DNA of 64,000 bases. Source: CAZIAK01 sp964537035. GTDB taxonomy: Bacteria > Planctomycetota > B15-G4. Location: positions 62,001 to 126,000 of the forward strand of contig CAZIAK010000001.1 in NCBI GenBank assembly GCA_964537035.1, read 5' to 3'. Both the position numbers and the translations under genes were made by a program. Below are positions 7,110-17,168 of the stretch, piece after piece (position 1 is the first letter of the stretch; every line of letters begins with the position of its first letter). Below the pieces are notes generated by a model. The model searched no databases, was not told the DNA's origin, and saw nothing but the letters and a program-made list of their open reading frames with translations.

Positions 7110-9304
7110 GTCGCCCCCGCTGGTTCCTGGCCACCGCGCTCCTGGCCCTGTTGGCCCTGGGAGCTGCCGCCCTGGCCCAGACCCAGCTGCAAGGGGACAC
7201 CTACGCCCCCGTGGTCGACTCGGAGGCCTACCTGCTCCAGGGGCTGCGTGTGGCAGCGGGCGAAGACATCGTAGAAGGCGTCTACTTCCAGGCGCCCTTC
7301 TATCCGTTGCTGCTCGGCAGTGCCCTGCGGTTGGCCGGTGTGCCAGGTTCCACTGGGGCCGAGCGGATCGAAGACCTGCCGCCAGAGGTCCTGGCCCAGG
7401 CGACGGCCGTGGGACGGGCCCTGAACGTCCTGGCGGGCCTCGTCCTGGTCTGGCTGGTCTGGCGCCTGGGATGCAGCCTGTTCGACGAACCCACGGGATG
7501 GTGCGCCGCCCTGCTGGCCGCGCTCTACGGGCCGACGCTCTTCTACCAGGCCCACCTGCTGAAGGTCAGCGTGTCCCTGCTCTTCTTGCCCTGGACCGTT
7601 CTTGCCCTGGTGAGAGCCTGGGCCTCGGGACGTGCCCGCGGGTTTGTCTGGGTCGGCCTGGCCATGGGACTGGGTGGTCTGGTGCGGGGCAACATGCACC
7701 TGGTGGTGCTCCTCGCGCTGGTCGCGCTGCTGGCACACGGTTGGGTCGCGAATCAGGTACGCAGCTCCCTGTGGCGCTGTGTGGCGATGGCTGCTGGAGT
7801 GGCCCTGGCTCTCACTCCGGTGATCGTGCGCAACAGCTTGGTGGCAGGGTATCCGGTGCTGTCCACGGCAGCAGGTGGAACGGCCTTCTACCTCTGCAAT
7901 CACGCGGGCAACACCACCGGGTTGGTGCAGGCCATCCCGACCAATCGGCAGGTCCCGCGGCACGAGTTCGGCGACTGGGAGCAGGCGGCTGAGGCTGCCA
8001 CGGGGCTCACGTTGTCGCCGGCGGAGATCTCCAGCTACTGGTTCGACCAGGCTCTCGCGGAGATCGCCGCAGACCCCCAGCGCTGGCTGCTGGCCGAGGC
8101 GCGCAAGTTGGGCCTGTTGTTCTCTCGCTATGAGGCCCCTGACAACACGTTGGTCGCTCTGGGCGAAGAAGAGTCCTGGTTGTTGGACGCCACGCCATCC
8201 CGATGGGCAGTGGTGATGCCCTTGGCCGTCGGCGGGGTTTTGCTGGCCTGGCGACGTCGCAGGAACAACGGACACGGCAACGCCTACGGCATGCTCGGCG
8301 GTGTGTCTGCGGAGGGCGGGGCCTCGGCCCATGGTGCAGTCGGCGGTGTGGTTGCAGAGTCTGTCGAGCAGGCTCAACGGGCGGGCCGTGTTGCGTTGGC
8401 CCTGGCGTTGTCGGGCTACGGGGCGAGCCTGCTGTTGTTCAACATGAGCGCGCGCTTTCGCATGCCCCTGGCGCCTCTGGCCATGGTCTTCGCCGGCTAT
8501 CTGCTCGCGGCCCTGCCCTCGCTGCTGCAGGGGCTGGGCGAGCCTCAAGGGCGCAAGGCCCTGGGTGGAGTCCTCCTGGCCCTCGTGCTTGGTGCGGCGG
8601 CGGGTCGAGCTTCCGAGGGCCCCCTCGGCCCGCTCGATGCAGCCGAACTCGCGACTCACAGGGCCGTGCGTTACAAGAACCGCGCCCAGGTGGCCGCCGG
8701 TCGAGGTGATCTGGTCAGCGCCCGGGCCGACCTCCAGCGGGCCCTGAACGTGGCGGGGGAGGCAGGCAAGGTCTCCCCCGATCTGTTCGTGCTCGGGGCC
8801 GGGTGGGACCGGGCAGAGGCGTTGAACCAGAGCGGGAGCAGCTCTCAGGACCTGGCCCAGTCGCTGCGGGGTCGGGCCATCATGGCCATTCAACAGGCCC
8901 TCGCCATTCGCCCCGACCATGGACCGGCACAGCGCATGGCCGGGCTACTGCTCTACGACGAGGGCGCCTACGAAGACGCGGTGGCTGCCTTCGACCGGGC
9001 CCTGGCCGAGGTGCCCCGAGACCGGGAGGCCCGCCAGTACCAGGTGCTCTCGTTGTTGGCCCTCGGCGACCACGCCAAGGCTCGGGAGGGCGCTGCGCTG
9101 CTCGTCGACCAGGACCCTGACCGAGATGACGGTCACGGTCTGCTGGCCCTGGCCCTTCAGGGACTAGGAAACCCGGCCGCCGCCCGGCAGGCTCTTGAAG
9201 AGTACGACCGACTGGCGAGCAGGAGAGAGGCAGCCGGCCTCTCGCGCCGATTGCCTGAAACTCAGACCATGCAACAGCTGCGCCTGGAGCTCGACCCGAA
9301 GTGA
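7106..9304 (+). CDS. GT39-like membrane glycosyltransferase with C-terminal TPR repeats
   Basis: A 732-residue membrane protein. The first helix (about 5-25) is followed by a periplasmic loop with DSEAYLLQG, matching the acidic motif of the ArnT/protein-O-mannosyltransferase (GT39/PMT) family. About ten further hydrophobic segments follow to about residue 505. The last 200 residues are helical repeats of the tetratricopeptide type (AQRMAGLLLYDEGAYEDAV, REARQYQVLSLLALGDHAKA). GT-C enzymes use polyprenyl-phosphate sugars on the outer face of the inner membrane; this is family knowledge. The GTG at 7106 overlaps the preceding stop by four bases and gives a good membrane start, whereas a longer in-frame extension to 6968 would run through the end of the radical SAM gene. 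The middle has a low-complexity Gly/Ala segment near residues 390-425. Confidence 0.72.
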   Translation: MSRPRWFLATALLALLALGAAALAQTQLQGDTYAPVVDSEAYLLQGLRVAAGEDIVEGVYFQAPFYPLLLGSALRLAGVPGSTGAERIEDLPPEVLAQATAVGRALNVLAGLVLVWLVWRLGCSLFDEPTGWCAALLAALYGPTLFYQAHLLKVSVSLLFLPWTVLALVRAWASGRARGFVWVGLAMGLGGLVRGNMHLVVLLALVALLAHGWVANQVRSSLWRCVAMAAGVALALTPVIVRNSLVAGYPVLSTAAGGTAFYLCNHAGNTTGLVQAIPTNRQVPRHEFGDWEQAAEAATGLTLSPAEISSYWFDQALAEIAADPQRWLLAEARKLGLLFSRYEAPDNTLVALGEEESWLLDATPSRWAVVMPLAVGGVLLAWRRRRNNGHGNAYGMLGGVSAEGGASAHGAVGGVVAESVEQAQRAGRVALALALSGYGASLLLFNMSARFRMPLAPLAMVFAGYLLAALPSLLQGLGEPQGRKALGGVLLALVLGAAAGRASEGPLGPLDAAELATHRAVRYKNRAQVAAGRGDLVSARADLQRALNVAGEAGKVSPDLFVLGAGWDRAEALNQSGSSSQDLAQSLRGRAIMAIQQALAIRPDHGPAQRMAGLLLYDEGAYEDAVAAFDRALAEVPRDREARQYQVLSLLALGDHAKAREGAALLVDQDPDRDDGHGLLALALQGLGNPAAARQALEEYDRLASRREAAGLSRRLPETQTMQQLRLELDPK

Positions 9305-11007
9305 CCTGCTCTGCTTACGCCTCTCGTCTCTGTTGCCAGGGTCTGCTGCTCGTGGCTGGCTCGTGGCTCTCCAGCGGATGCGCTGATCCGGGCAGCGAGG
9401 AGCAGCAGTCCCCCGCAGACAACGCTCCCGGCCACGCTCAGCCAGCAGCTGATCTCGAGCTGTTCGTCCCTGTGCCCGTGGATTTCGGCACGGTGTCCAG
9501 CGGCCGCGAAGAGGTGCAGACCATCCTCGAAGTGAACGGCGGCGGGCTGGCCCTCTTCGACGGTGACGGCGACGGCGACCTCGACGTGCTCATGGTGGAT
9601 CCGGGGGCCTACCCCGAGAGTGGCGCCGTGATCGGGGGGACCAACCGGCTGTACCGCAACGACGGCCACTGGCAGTTCACCGACGTGACCATGGGTAGCG
9701 GCGTCGACGTGGCCAGCTTCTGCAACGGCGTGGCCGTGGGCGACGTGGACAGCGACGGCGACCGTGACCTGTACCTGACCTGCCACGGCCCCAACGTGCT
9801 CCTGCTCAACGACGGAGCGCTGCGCTTCTCTGCAGCTGAACAAGCAGGGGGTGCTGCGGGCGATGCCTGGTCAACGTCAGCAGTCTTCATCGACATCGAG
9901 CGGGACGGCGACCCCGATCTCTATGTGGTCAACTACCTCGCCTTCGACCCGGACCATCCCCCCATGCACGGGCTGGACGGACGCACCTGCACCTGGAAGG
10001 GCCAGCCTGTGATGTGCGGCCCACAAGGTCTGCCCCCCCAGGCCGATCGCTTCTATCGCAACGACGGTGGGCACTTCGTAGAGGTCACCGACCAGATCGG
10101 CCTCGGCGCTCCCGCCAGCTATGGCCTGGGCGTGCTCGACGGCGACTTCAACGGGGACGGCTGGCCAGACCTCTACGTCTCCAACGACTCTGTGGCCAAC
10201 TTCTTGTTCCTCAGCCAGGCAGACGGGACGCTCAAGGAGGCGGGTTTGCTCTCTGGCGCCGCTGTGTCCGCCCGCGGTCTTGAGCAGGCGGGCATGGGGC
10301 TGGCCGCAGGAGATGTCGACGGCGACCATGACGAGGACCTGCTGGTCACGAACTTCTCCATGGAGCCGAACGCACTCTACGTGAACGACGGCAGGGGGAG
10401 CTTTCGCGACGCCGCCGACGCGGCGGGCATCGGCGGTCCCTCTCGACGGTTGTTGGGTTGGGGCGTGGCCCTGCTCGACGTGGATGGCGACGGTGACCTG
10501 GACGCCCTCTCTGCCAACGGCCACGTCTACTCCCAGGCGGACGGTGACGGCACGGACACCAGCTATGCCCAGCCCGACAGCCTGTTGCTCAACAACGGGC
10601 AGGGGCGCTTCACCGCCGCGTCCTGGGTGGGGGACCAGCCCCTGGTGAGCCGCGCTCTGGCCCGTGGCGACCTCGATGACGACGGATACATTGACCTGGT
10701 GCTGCTGCAGCGATCAGGCCGCCCCCGGGTGTGGGCGGGGACGGGCGCCGCTGTGCCTACCCTCCAGGTCGATCTGCAGGGGCCTCACGGCAATCCCGAC
10801 GTGGTGGGTGCCCTGGTGACGTTCACTGATGCACAGGGCCCCCGCAGCCTGCGCGTCCGTTGTTCCGGTGGGTATCAGGCCGCGGGCGATCCCCGTCCCG
10901 TGTTTGCCTGGCGAGGTCCGGGCCGTGTGCAGGTGACCTATCCCGACGGCAGCGCCAGCGCCCAGCCAGTGACCAAGCCCGGACGCTTGACGGTGACCGT
11001 TCAGTGA
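9301..11007 (+). CDS. CRTAC1-type FG-GAP repeat lipoprotein with ASPIC/UnbV domain
   Basis: An exported beta-propeller protein of 568 residues. The signal peptide ends in LSSGC, a good lipobox, so it is probably anchored by a lipid. Repeated Ca-binding loops of the FG-GAP/VCBS type are plain: FDGDGDGDLDVLMVD, VGDVDSDGDRDLYLT, LDGDFNGDGWPDLYV, AGDVDGDHDEDLLV and LDVDGDGDLDALSA. The last 100 residues (SLRVRCSGGYQAAGDP, then RVQVTYPDGS) are the ASPIC/UnbV domain. Together these define the CRTAC1 family, common in Planctomycetota. The GTG at 9301 overlaps the previous stop by four bases. Its place behind a membrane glycosyltransferase and ahead of a TPR lipoprotein suggests a surface assembly, but the ligand is unknown. 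Confidence 0.87.
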   Translation: MTCSAYASRLCCQGLLLVAGSWLSSGCADPGSEEQQSPADNAPGHAQPAADLELFVPVPVDFGTVSSGREEVQTILEVNGGGLALFDGDGDGDLDVLMVDPGAYPESGAVIGGTNRLYRNDGHWQFTDVTMGSGVDVASFCNGVAVGDVDSDGDRDLYLTCHGPNVLLLNDGALRFSAAEQAGGAAGDAWSTSAVFIDIERDGDPDLYVVNYLAFDPDHPPMHGLDGRTCTWKGQPVMCGPQGLPPQADRFYRNDGGHFVEVTDQIGLGAPASYGLGVLDGDFNGDGWPDLYVSNDSVANFLFLSQADGTLKEAGLLSGAAVSARGLEQAGMGLAAGDVDGDHDEDLLVTNFSMEPNALYVNDGRGSFRDAADAAGIGGPSRRLLGWGVALLDVDGDGDLDALSANGHVYSQADGDGTDTSYAQPDSLLLNNGQGRFTAASWVGDQPLVSRALARGDLDDDGYIDLVLLQRSGRPRVWAGTGAAVPTLQVDLQGPHGNPDVVGALVTFTDAQGPRSLRVRCSGGYQAAGDPRPVFAWRGPGRVQVTYPDGSASAQPVTKPGRLTVTVQ

Positions 11008-12035
11008 TCAGCCTTGGCACACGTGGGCGAGTGGGTGGGCTGGCTCTGCGAGCCTTGGCGGGGGCCTCACTGCTGCTCACGGCCATGGCCTGTACAGACA
11101 CTGCATCGGATTCAGGGTCTGGGGAGCAAGCCTCCCAGGTCGCGGAACCCGCAACCACCGATGCGGTCAGCGAACCGTCTTCAGAGCCCGCCGCCATCCC
11201 CGTGGACCCGCCGCTCGACGTACCGGCTCAGGACGCGCTGGCCCTGGCGGAGACGGCCATGTCCCAGGGACGGCCAGACGCTGTGGCTGGCTTGCTGCAA
11301 CAGATCCTCGATCGAGAGACCGTGCCCTCGCGGGTGCTCTTCGTGGCGGGCTGGGCCGCCTACCAGCTGTTGCACTACGAAGACTCGGTGCAGCTCATGG
11401 GCCGCGCCCTGACCCAGGATCCCGAGCTGCTGGCCGACTCGAGGGTGCTGGCGTTCGGGCACCACAAGCTGGGCGACTTCGACCGGGCCGCCGAGCTCTT
11501 TGCAGCCATCACCGAGGTGGCTCCCCGGGAGTATCGGGCCTGGTACGGCCTGGGCCTGGCCGAGTTGTCCCGAGGAGAATACGGGCCTGCCCAAGAGCAC
11601 CTTGAACGGTGTCTCTCTGACCGGCCCGACTACCTCAAGGCGCGCTACACCCTGGCCCGCATGTTCGAGGAGAGTGGCCGACCCGAGCTGGCCCTGCCCG
11701 AGGTGACCGATGTGCTCGACACCGAGCCCTCCCACGTCGAGGCCCTGTATCTGCTGTCCCGGGTGCAGGCCGCCTTGGGCTTGTCTGCTGAAGCCGAGGC
11801 CACCGTGGCCCGGTGGCGCCTGGCCTACACGGTGCGGGAGCGCCTGGGCCCCCTGCGCCAGCGGGTGATCAACGGACAGGCCAGCCCGGAGCTGTTTCTG
11901 GAGATGGCCAGCCAGTTCGCCTTGCTGGAAGACCGCACCCAGCAGGGGCGCGCCCTCCAGGACGGCCTGCGGCGTTTCCCCGAGCACATGGGTCTGCGCA
12001 TGGCCATGGCCTCGCTCGCCGAAGGCGTGCGCTGA
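11004..12035 (+). CDS. TPR-repeat lipoprotein
   Basis: A 343-residue exported protein made mostly of tetratricopeptide repeats. A hydrophobic signal segment (LRALAGASLLLTAMAC) ends in a Cys that may be lipidated, although the residues before it are not a perfect lipobox. A low-complexity Ser/Glu/Pro/Ala linker (about 36-70) leads into at least six TPR units, for example YRAWYGLGLAELSRGEYG, YLKARYTLARMFEESGR and HVEALYLLSRVQAALG. The GTG at 11004 overlaps the previous stop by four bases and places the signal peptide at the N-terminus. It is the last gene of the 2952-12035 run; pyk follows after 162 bases. It is probably a periplasmic scaffold working with the CRTAC1 protein, which is inference from adjacency. 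Confidence 0.78.
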   Translation: MISLGTRGRVGGLALRALAGASLLLTAMACTDTASDSGSGEQASQVAEPATTDAVSEPSSEPAAIPVDPPLDVPAQDALALAETAMSQGRPDAVAGLLQQILDRETVPSRVLFVAGWAAYQLLHYEDSVQLMGRALTQDPELLADSRVLAFGHHKLGDFDRAAELFAAITEVAPREYRAWYGLGLAELSRGEYGPAQEHLERCLSDRPDYLKARYTLARMFEESGRPELALPEVTDVLDTEPSHVEALYLLSRVQAALGLSAEAEATVARWRLAYTVRERLGPLRQRVINGQASPELFLEMASQFALLEDRTQQGRALQDGLRRFPEHMGLRMAMASLAEGVR

Positions 12036-12088
12036 CCCTGGATCGCGACTCTCGGCGGCTGCCGCTTCCGACCGCACGACGGCGGTCG

Positions 12089-12094
12089 TACGAT
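12089..12094 (+). promoter_or_regulatory. Possible -10 element upstream of pyk
   Basis: TACGAT lies 104 bases before the pyk ATG in the 162-base gap after the TPR lipoprotein gene. A loose TTCCGA is 17 bases upstream. Low confidence. Confidence 0.25.
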
Positions 12095-12197
12095 GGTCGC
12101 CGTGATGGCCTCGCGTCGTCGCCCGGTGGCACCAGGCGGTTGGTGACACCCACCCGAAACCATCGAGCACGCGACCCTGCGTGCAGAGGGACATGCC

Positions 12198-13646
12198 ATG
12201 GTCAAGCAACGCACGAAACGGTTGAGCAAGCGAACTCGGGTCGTGGCGACCCTGGGCCCGGCGAGCAGCTCTGAAGCGGTCCTGAGGCGCTTGATCCGTG
12301 CGGGGGTCGACGTGGTCCGGCTGAACTTCTCTCACGGTACCCACGACTTTCATCGGGACCTGATCGAGAAGGTGCGCCGGGTCTCGGCGGCCATGGGTGA
12401 ACCGGTGGCCATCCTGCAAGACCTCTCCGGGCCCAAGATGCGCGTGGGGCGCATCGCCGACGATCGCATCCGCTTGCGCTCAGGGGAGCGCATCGAGGTG
12501 GTCGAGGGTTCGGGCGAAGGCACCTTGCAGCGGCTCTACGTAGAGGTCGCCGGCTCGATCCGCAAACTGGGCAAGGGGCAGGTCATTCGCCTCGCCGACG
12601 GTCTGCTTGAGTTGCGCGTCGAGAGCCGTCGCGGCGACGTGGCCACCTGCAAGATCATCCATGGGGGCTACCTGCGTTCGCGTCAGGGCGTGAACATCCC
12701 CGGCGCCGACCTGGGGGTCTCGCCGCTGACTCGCAAGGATCGCAAGGATCTGGCCTTCGGGCTGTCCCTCGGGGTCGACGCCGTGGCCCTGTCGTTTGTG
12801 CGTGCCAAGAAGGACATCATGGCCCTGCGGAAGCTCATCGAGCGCACCGTGGGCGACGGGCAGACGCCCCTGGTGATCGCCAAGATCGAACGCGCCGAAG
12901 CCCTCGAGGATCTGGACGGCATTCTCGATGTGACCAGTGGCGTGATGGTCGCCCGGGGAGATCTGGGTGTGGAGATCGGGGTGGAGAAGGTCCCCCTGGC
13001 CCAGAAGCGCATCATTCGAGCGGCCATCGCCCACAACAAGCCGGTGATCACGGCGACCCAGATGCTCGAGTCCATGATCGACCGGCCCACGCCCACCCGG
13101 GCCGAAGTGAGCGACGTGGCCAGCGCCGTGTTCGAGGGTACGGACGCCTTGATGCTCTCCGGTGAGACCGCGGTGGGGCAGTACCCGGTCGAGGCGGTGA
13201 AGACGCTGGTGAGCGTGTCCCGCGAGGTCGAGAAGGAGCTGCAGACCCTGCCACCCCGGAACGACGGGGGCATGGTGGCGGGCAACGTGGCCAAGGCCAT
13301 CTCAAGGGGTAGTCGCGAAGTCGCGCGCACCGTTGACGCCCGGGCTGTCCTTGGCTTCACCGCGTCGGGTCGGACCATCCGGCTGATCTCAAGCTGGCGC
13401 CCCGGTCGATCGATCTACGGCTTCACCCAGAACGAGGCCACCGTTCGCCGCATGAAATTCTTCTGGGGCGTGGCGCCGGTGTTGATGCACCCCGCGGCTT
13501 CGGTCGATGCCATGATCGCCGAGGCAGAACTCTGGCTCGTCTCGAACGAACGGGTGAAGCGTGGCGACAAGCTGGTCGTGGTCTGCGGTCAGCGCCTGGG
13601 TACGGGCAGCACCAACTCCATCCACGTGCACGTAGTGGGAGAGTGA
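12198..13646 (+). CDS. pyk: Pyruvate kinase
   Basis: Last step of glycolysis: PEP and ADP to pyruvate and ATP, in the cytosol. The N-terminal KRTRVVATLGPASS and VDVVRLNFSHGTHDFH (K+ and substrate site) are classic. ILQDLSGPKMRVG follows, then the B domain. The catalytic signature is VIAKIERAEALEDLDGIL followed by GVMVARGDLGVEI. ITATQMLESMI and PTRAEVSDVASAVFEGTDA complete the barrel. The C-terminal allosteric domain ends at 482 residues, the usual length. The ATG at 12198 follows an AGAGGGA ribosome site. It runs convergent with dcd, with only 7 bases between the stops. Confidence 0.97.
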   Translation: MVKQRTKRLSKRTRVVATLGPASSSEAVLRRLIRAGVDVVRLNFSHGTHDFHRDLIEKVRRVSAAMGEPVAILQDLSGPKMRVGRIADDRIRLRSGERIEVVEGSGEGTLQRLYVEVAGSIRKLGKGQVIRLADGLLELRVESRRGDVATCKIIHGGYLRSRQGVNIPGADLGVSPLTRKDRKDLAFGLSLGVDAVALSFVRAKKDIMALRKLIERTVGDGQTPLVIAKIERAEALEDLDGILDVTSGVMVARGDLGVEIGVEKVPLAQKRIIRAAIAHNKPVITATQMLESMIDRPTPTRAEVSDVASAVFEGTDALMLSGETAVGQYPVEAVKTLVSVSREVEKELQTLPPRNDGGMVAGNVAKAISRGSREVARTVDARAVLGFTASGRTIRLISSWRPGRSIYGFTQNEATVRRMKFFWGVAPVLMHPAASVDAMIAEAELWLVSNERVKRGDKLVVVCGQRLGTGSTNSIHVHVVGE

Positions 13647-13653
13647 GCCCCGC

Positions 13654-14751
13654 TCAGCTCGCCGCGAAGTAGCGCGACAGGGTGAGCCCTTGGTTCTGGT
13701 AGGCAGAACCTGGGCCGCCGTACAGATGCTCGCAGGGCTCGACGGTGTGGGAGAACTGCAGCCTGAACAGGGGCTGTCCGTGCTCGACCCTGAAGGCCAC
13801 ATCGTGGGCCCTGACCTCCAGCACGGCACGGGCGCCCAGGCGGCTGTCCGCTCCCCAGCCGAAGCCCGGGTCGAAGAAGCCGGCGTAGTTGGTGCGCAGC
13901 TCGCCCATGCCCACGTCGTAGGCCAGCATCTCCGCGGCCAGGTCGGGTGGCACCCGGAGCCGATGGTCCGAGGCCAAGATGTAGAAGGCTTCGGGCTCGA
14001 GCACCAGGCGTTCGCTGCCGTTGCGATAGATGGGGTCGAAGAAGTCCCCGGGAGCGTGGCTGCCAGGGCGGGACAGATCGAGCAGGGGGGCGTCGCTCCG
14101 AGCTCGCCAGGCGATGGGCTCGCCGTGGCGCTCAGGGCGCAGGGAGAGGCCGAGCAGCAGCGACGCGTCGTCGATGGCTCGGGGTGCGCCCCCGCCGAGC
14201 AGATCATCCGCTGCCACCCGGGCGCTCAACTCGTCGTCTCGCAACAGCGGGCGGCCTCGCAGAAAGCGCAGCTGATTGAGCCGCTGGCCAGCCTGCACTT
14301 TGATGTCGAAGGAGCGAGGCAGCACCTCGAGCCAGAGGGGGCCTTCGTAGCCCGCCGGGATGTCGTCGAAGCGGTCGTGGTTGTCCACCAGGGTTCGGGT
14401 GAACACGTCGATGCGCCCGGTGGATGAGCGGGGGTTCGCTCGAGCTCGAAGATCGGTGGGAAGTGCCAGATCTTCTTGCAGCCTGATCAGGTAGATCTGC
14501 CCCCGGCGCAGGACGGCCCCGCTGGTCAGGTCGAGTCGCTCTCCCGCCAGATCTGCCAGGGATTCGCGCACGGTCCCATGTTGGGCCAGAAGGCCGGCGC
14601 GGGTGGCGATGGCTTCGCTCCCCAGGCGTAGATCCAGGGTCGTAGGCTGGCGTTGAGCCGCCTCCAGAGGGGTGGATGGGACCACCACGCCCCTGTCGAT
14701 GAGGTCGTCGATCTGTCGCGCTGTCAGGATGCCGGTCTGTTTGCCAAGCAC
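13654..14751 (-). CDS. dcd: dCTP deaminase, two-domain type
   Basis: Deaminates dCTP to dUTP in pyrimidine nucleotide synthesis. The 365-residue form, about twice the single-domain E. coli enzyme (193), corresponds to the duplicated 2'-deoxycytidine 5'-triphosphate deaminase found in alphaproteobacteria and some other phyla. Each half carries a dUTPase-like beta fold: the first has RANPRSSTGRIDVFTRTL with the conserved Arg/Ser pair, and the second has GFGWGADSRLGARAVLEV. The GTG start at 14751 begins VLGKQTGILTARQIDDLI, the typical N-terminus. A longer frame to 14865 would overlap the divergent sucC start by 50 bases and adds a segment without similarity to the family. It is divergent from sucC, with 64 bases between the starts. 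Confidence 0.87.
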   Translation of the reverse strand: MLGKQTGILTARQIDDLIDRGVVVPSTPLEAAQRQPTTLDLRLGSEAIATRAGLLAQHGTVRESLADLAGERLDLTSGAVLRRGQIYLIRLQEDLALPTDLRARANPRSSTGRIDVFTRTLVDNHDRFDDIPAGYEGPLWLEVLPRSFDIKVQAGQRLNQLRFLRGRPLLRDDELSARVAADDLLGGGAPRAIDDASLLLGLSLRPERHGEPIAWRARSDAPLLDLSRPGSHAPGDFFDPIYRNGSERLVLEPEAFYILASDHRLRVPPDLAAEMLAYDVGMGELRTNYAGFFDPGFGWGADSRLGARAVLEVRAHDVAFRVEHGQPLFRLQFSHTVEPCEHLYGGPGSAYQNQGLTLSRYFAAS

Positions 14752-14815
14752 TGGTCTTTCCAAATGGGGAGCGTGGGCCTTGACCCGTTGGTTCGGCCCC
14801 AGTAAACAGTCGCGG

Positions 14816-15981
14816 ATGAAGATCCACGAGTACCAAGCCAAACAGCTCTTTTCTGAGGCCGGCATTCCGGTCCCTCAGGGGCATGTGGCCACGAGCGTCG
14901 ACGCAGCGGTAGACGCCTACAACGCACTGGGTGGGGAGCTGGCCGTGGTCAAGGCCCAGATCCATGCCGGTGGTCGAGGCAAGGGCGGGGGCGTGAAGCT
15001 CGTGCGCTCTGCCGCCGAGGCTCGAGAGGCGGCCAGCGCGATCCTGGGCATGTCCCTGGTGACCCACCAGACCGGCCCCGAGGGCCAGACGGTGAAGACC
15101 CTGCTGGTCGAAGCGGGCTCGTCCATCCTCCATGAGTACTACCTGGGCATCACCCTCGACCGCTCCCTGGGCATGCCCGTGCTGATGGTGAGCACCGAGG
15201 GTGGCATGGACATCGAGACGGTGGCGGCGGCCACGCCCGAGAAGATCATCAAGATCGCCATCGATCCCGATGCCGGGCTGCAGGCCTGGCAGGCTCGGCA
15301 GCTGGCCTACGGGCTGGGGCTGCCCGCCGAGGCGGTGCGGCCCGCGGGCAAGGTCTTCGCGGCGGTGTCCCGACTGTTCTTGGACAAGGACGCCTCTCTG
15401 GTCGAGATCAACCCGCTGGTGACCACCAGCGACAACCAGGTGATCGCCCTCGACGGCAAGGTCACCTTTGACCCCAACGCCCTCTATCGCCATCCCGACA
15501 TCGTCGAGATGCGCGACGAAGACGAAGAGGACGCCCGCGAGCTCGAGGCCGCAGAGTTCGGCCTCTCGTACATCTCGCTGGACGGCAACATCGGCTGCAT
15601 GGTCAACGGTGCCGGTCTGGCCATGGGCACCATGGACACGATTCAGTTGGCTGGCGGTGCGCCGGCGAACTTTCTCGATGTGGGTGGCGGAGCCACGGCC
15701 GAGCAGGTGTCGGCGGCGTTCAAGATCATCCTCAGCGATGCCAAGGTCGAGGCCATCCTGGTCAACATCTTCGGTGGCATCATGAAGTGCGATGTGATCG
15801 CCGAGGGCATCATCGGCGCGGCCAAGGAGGTCGGCCTGGATCTGCCCCTGATCGTGCGCCTCGAAGGCACCAACGTCGAACGGGGTCGCGAGCTGCTGGA
15901 CACCTCCGACCTGGACATCATCAGCGCCTCTGACCTGGCCGACGCAGCAGCCAAGGCGGTGCAAGCAGCGGGAGCAAAGGC

Positions 15982-15985
<4 letters not shown>
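14816..15985 (+). CDS. sucC: Succinate-CoA ligase (ADP-forming), beta subunit
   Basis: Beta chain of the TCA-cycle enzyme that links succinyl-CoA hydrolysis to ATP or GTP formation. MKIHEYQAKQLFSEAGIPVP is the standard start, so ATG 14816 is chosen over upstream in-frame starts lying in the dcd region. The ATP-grasp domain has VVKAQIHAGGRGKGGGVKL, and EINPLV carries the metal site. The C-terminal ligase-CoA domain has LDVGGGATAEQVSAAFKIIL and NIFGGIMKCDVIAEGI. At 389 residues it matches the family. It overlaps sucD by four bases (ATGA), so the two subunits are co-translated. Confidence 0.97.
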
Positions 15986-16884
<899 letters not shown>

Positions 16885-16892
16885 GCTTCTCC

Positions 16893-16920
16893 ATGACTCG
16901 TGCTCGCAGATGCCTATACT
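16893..16920 (+). promoter_or_regulatory. Candidate promoter for tatA-mobA-prenyltransferase
   Basis: A -35-like ATGACT (16893-16898) and a -10-like TATACT (16915-16920) are separated by 16 bases, in the 71-base gap after sucD. The GTG of tatA is 35 bases downstream. It is the best housekeeping-type promoter match in the window, still by eye only. Confidence 0.4.
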
Positions 16921-16955
16921 AGGGTGATCCCTCGCCCGTTGGCTGGAGCCACCCC

Positions 16956-17168
16956 GTGCACAAGCTCGCCGTCTTAGCACTCATCCCCGGTGGGTATGAG
17001 TGGCTGATCATCCTGGCCGTTGTGCTGGTCTTCTTCGGCAATCGTATTCCTGGTGTGGCCCGCTCTCTCGGCTCGGGAATCACTGAGTTTCGCAAGGGGC
17101 TCAGTGACGGCGAGAATGATGCCCGCGACACGAAGAACCTCGAAGACAAAGACGGCGAATCGTCGTGA
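16956..17168 (+). CDS. tatA: Sec-independent translocase subunit TatA/TatE
   Basis: A 70-residue pore-forming component of the twin-arginine pathway, which exports folded, often cofactor-bearing proteins. One membrane helix (YEWLIILAVVLVFFG) is followed by the hinge NRIPGVARSLGSGI, with the conserved Phe-Gly before it. An amphipathic helix (TEFRKGLSDG) and a charged tail complete it. The GTG start at 16956 is the only one giving the short N-terminal periplasmic part. tatC and tatB are not in the window. Its stop overlaps the mobA start by four bases (GTGA), tying Tat export to molybdenum cofactor synthesis. Confidence 0.9.
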   Translation: MHKLAVLALIPGGYEWLIILAVVLVFFGNRIPGVARSLGSGITEFRKGLSDGENDARDTKNLEDKDGESS

